Positions 5,816-6,763 of a stretch of 6,763 bases of DNA are shown here, piece by piece (within the stretch, counting starts at the first letter, position 1; the number at the start of each line of letters is the position of its first letter). Origin of the DNA: CAYQTO01 sp964420455. GTDB taxonomy: Bacteria; Sumerlaeota; Sumerlaeia; SLMS01. The translations under genes were made by a program, and so were the position numbers. Where the stretch lies: contig CAYQTO010000177.1 in NCBI GenBank assembly GCA_964420455.1, forward strand, positions 1 through 6,763, given 5' to 3'. The notes below the pieces were generated by a model. The model was given only the letters and a program-made list of their open reading frames with translations. It made no database searches and had not been told where the DNA came from.

Positions 5816-6763
5816 TGGTCACCAACCTCTACACGCCGAAGGTCGGCGGCATCACCGAGTCGATTCTGCGATTTCGCGGTCACCTCGAGGGCGCCGGCCA
5901 CGACGTTCTGGTCATCGCGCCGGAGTTTGAGGACCAGCCGGAGAAGGAGCCTGGCGTGGTGCGCGTTCCCGCCATCAAGGACTTCCAAGGGACCAATCTC
6001 TCCGTCAGCCTTCCCTCCACCGTCGGCCTGAACGAATCCGTGCGTGCCTTCGACCCCGAGATCGTCCACTCCCATCATCCCTTTCTCCTCGGCAACGCCG
6101 CCGTCCAGATTGCCCGGAGCTACCACGCCCCCCTCGTCTATACACACCACACCATGTACGAGCACTATACCCACTACGTCCCCCTTGCCAGCGACCTCGT
6201 GGGTCCCTTCCTCACCGCCCTGTCCATCCGCTACGCCAACAACGCCGACCACGTGATCGCTCCGAGCCAAAGCGTGCTGGAGATCCTCGAGCACCGCGGC
6301 CTCCGCACCCCTGGGACCGTCATCCCAACCGGGATCGATGTTGCCAAATACGCGCGCGGCAACGGCACTGGCATGCGCGAACGCCTCGGGCTCCCTCCGG
6401 ACGCCTTCGTCGTCGGGCACCTTGGACGCCTCTGCGAGGAGAAGGGCCTCCACCTCGCCACGCGGGCCGCCATTGCCTTCCTCCGAGCGCGGGAGGACGC
6501 CCGGCTCCTCGTGGTTGGCGACGGGCCCCTCCGCGAGGACATGCAGGCCGCCCTCGCCGATGCCGGACTCGCCGGCCGCGCCGCCTTTCCCGGAATCCTC
6601 CGGGGCCAGGACACCATCGACGCCTACCACGCCATGGACGTGTTTCTTTTCACCTCGAAGAGCGAAACCCAGGGGATGGTCCTCACCGAGGCGATGGCGG
6701 CGGGGGTGCCCGTGGTGGCGCTCGATGCCCCCGGCGCCCGCGACACGGTCGAAGAGGGCCGCT
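5803..6763 (+). CDS. GT4-family glycosyltransferase, 3' end beyond the window
   Basis: The first 320 codons of a GT-B fold glycosyltransferase, family GT4 type, which moves a sugar from a nucleotide donor to an acceptor with retention of configuration. The N-terminal Rossmann domain opens with MRILMVTNLYTPKVGGITES (residues 1-20), including the acceptor-side GG loop; DPEIVHSHHPF (84-94) and IAPSQSV (152-158) follow. The C-terminal, donor-binding domain shows VIPTGIDVAKY (173-183), GHLGRLCEEKGLH (205-217), VVGDGPLRED (237-246) and FTSKSETQG (283-291). E288-x7-E296 is the EX7E motif that holds the nucleotide sugar, followed by AMAAGVPVVA. The region is much like that of diacylglycerol glucosyltransferases and PimB-type mannosyltransferases, so a lipid or polysaccharide acceptor at the inner face of the membrane is plausible. 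Only the C-terminal part, probably 50-100 residues, is missing. The gene overlaps the glycosidase gene by 13 bases in another frame, so the two are probably co-transcribed and coupled. Confidence 0.9.
   Translation, partial: MRILMVTNLYTPKVGGITESILRFRGHLEGAGHDVLVIAPEFEDQPEKEPGVVRVPAIKDFQGTNLSVSLPSTVGLNESVRAFDPEIVHSHHPFLLGNAAVQIARSYHAPLVYTHHTMYEHYTHYVPLASDLVGPFLTALSIRYANNADHVIAPSQSVLEILEHRGLRTPGTVIPTGIDVAKYARGNGTGMRERLGLPPDAFVVGHLGRLCEEKGLHLATRAAIAFLRAREDARLLVVGDGPLREDMQAALADAGLAGRAAFPGILRGQDTIDAYHAMDVFLFTSKSETQGMVLTEAMAAGVPVVALDAPGARDTVEEGR

Noticed and set aside
5380..6630. Minus-strand open frame of 416 codons opposite the glycosyltransferase
   Set aside because: It has low-complexity antisense composition, and the plus strand encodes an unmistakable GT4 enzyme over the same bases.

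Overview
The window shows a GC-rich bacterial chromosome, with coding regions strongly biased to G or C at third positions, interrupted by one clearly A+T-rich segment at about 1085-3340. Short intergenic spaces, Shine-Dalgarno sites and a Sec-type signal peptide point to a bacterium, most likely diderm. The sequence does not identify the phylum.

Layout: (1) 93-962 encodes an exported protein of unknown function, with a good ribosome site and signal peptide. (2) 963-1344 is non-coding; base composition shifts from GC-rich to AT-rich near 1085, and there are two short inverted repeats. (3) 1345-3339 is the A+T-rich insert. It carries what reads as one 664-codon gene: an unassigned N-terminal alpha/beta domain, a STAND/AAA-type P-loop ATPase, a winged helix and a C-terminal HEPN-like domain. 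It is broken by a single in-frame TAA at 1729-1731. The 10 codons between that stop and the next possible start (TTG at 1762) still read like protein. (4) 3340-3568 is GC-rich again and holds a small hairpin and, on the minus strand, an apparent 49-codon C-terminal remnant of another gene. (5) 3569-5815 encodes a 748-residue protein of the six-hairpin (alpha/alpha)6 glycosidase type. (6) From 5803 to the window end is a GT4-family glycosyltransferase that overlaps the glycosidase gene by 13 bases.

The last two genes form a translationally coupled carbohydrate unit. The ATPase-HEPN gene looks like a horizontally acquired antiphage or abortive-infection module inserted between housekeeping-type genes. 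It is the item of most interest, both for its architecture and because the internal stop leaves open whether it is a pseudogene, a two-polypeptide system or a readthrough gene. Functional statements are inferences from motifs read by eye; no database search was possible.
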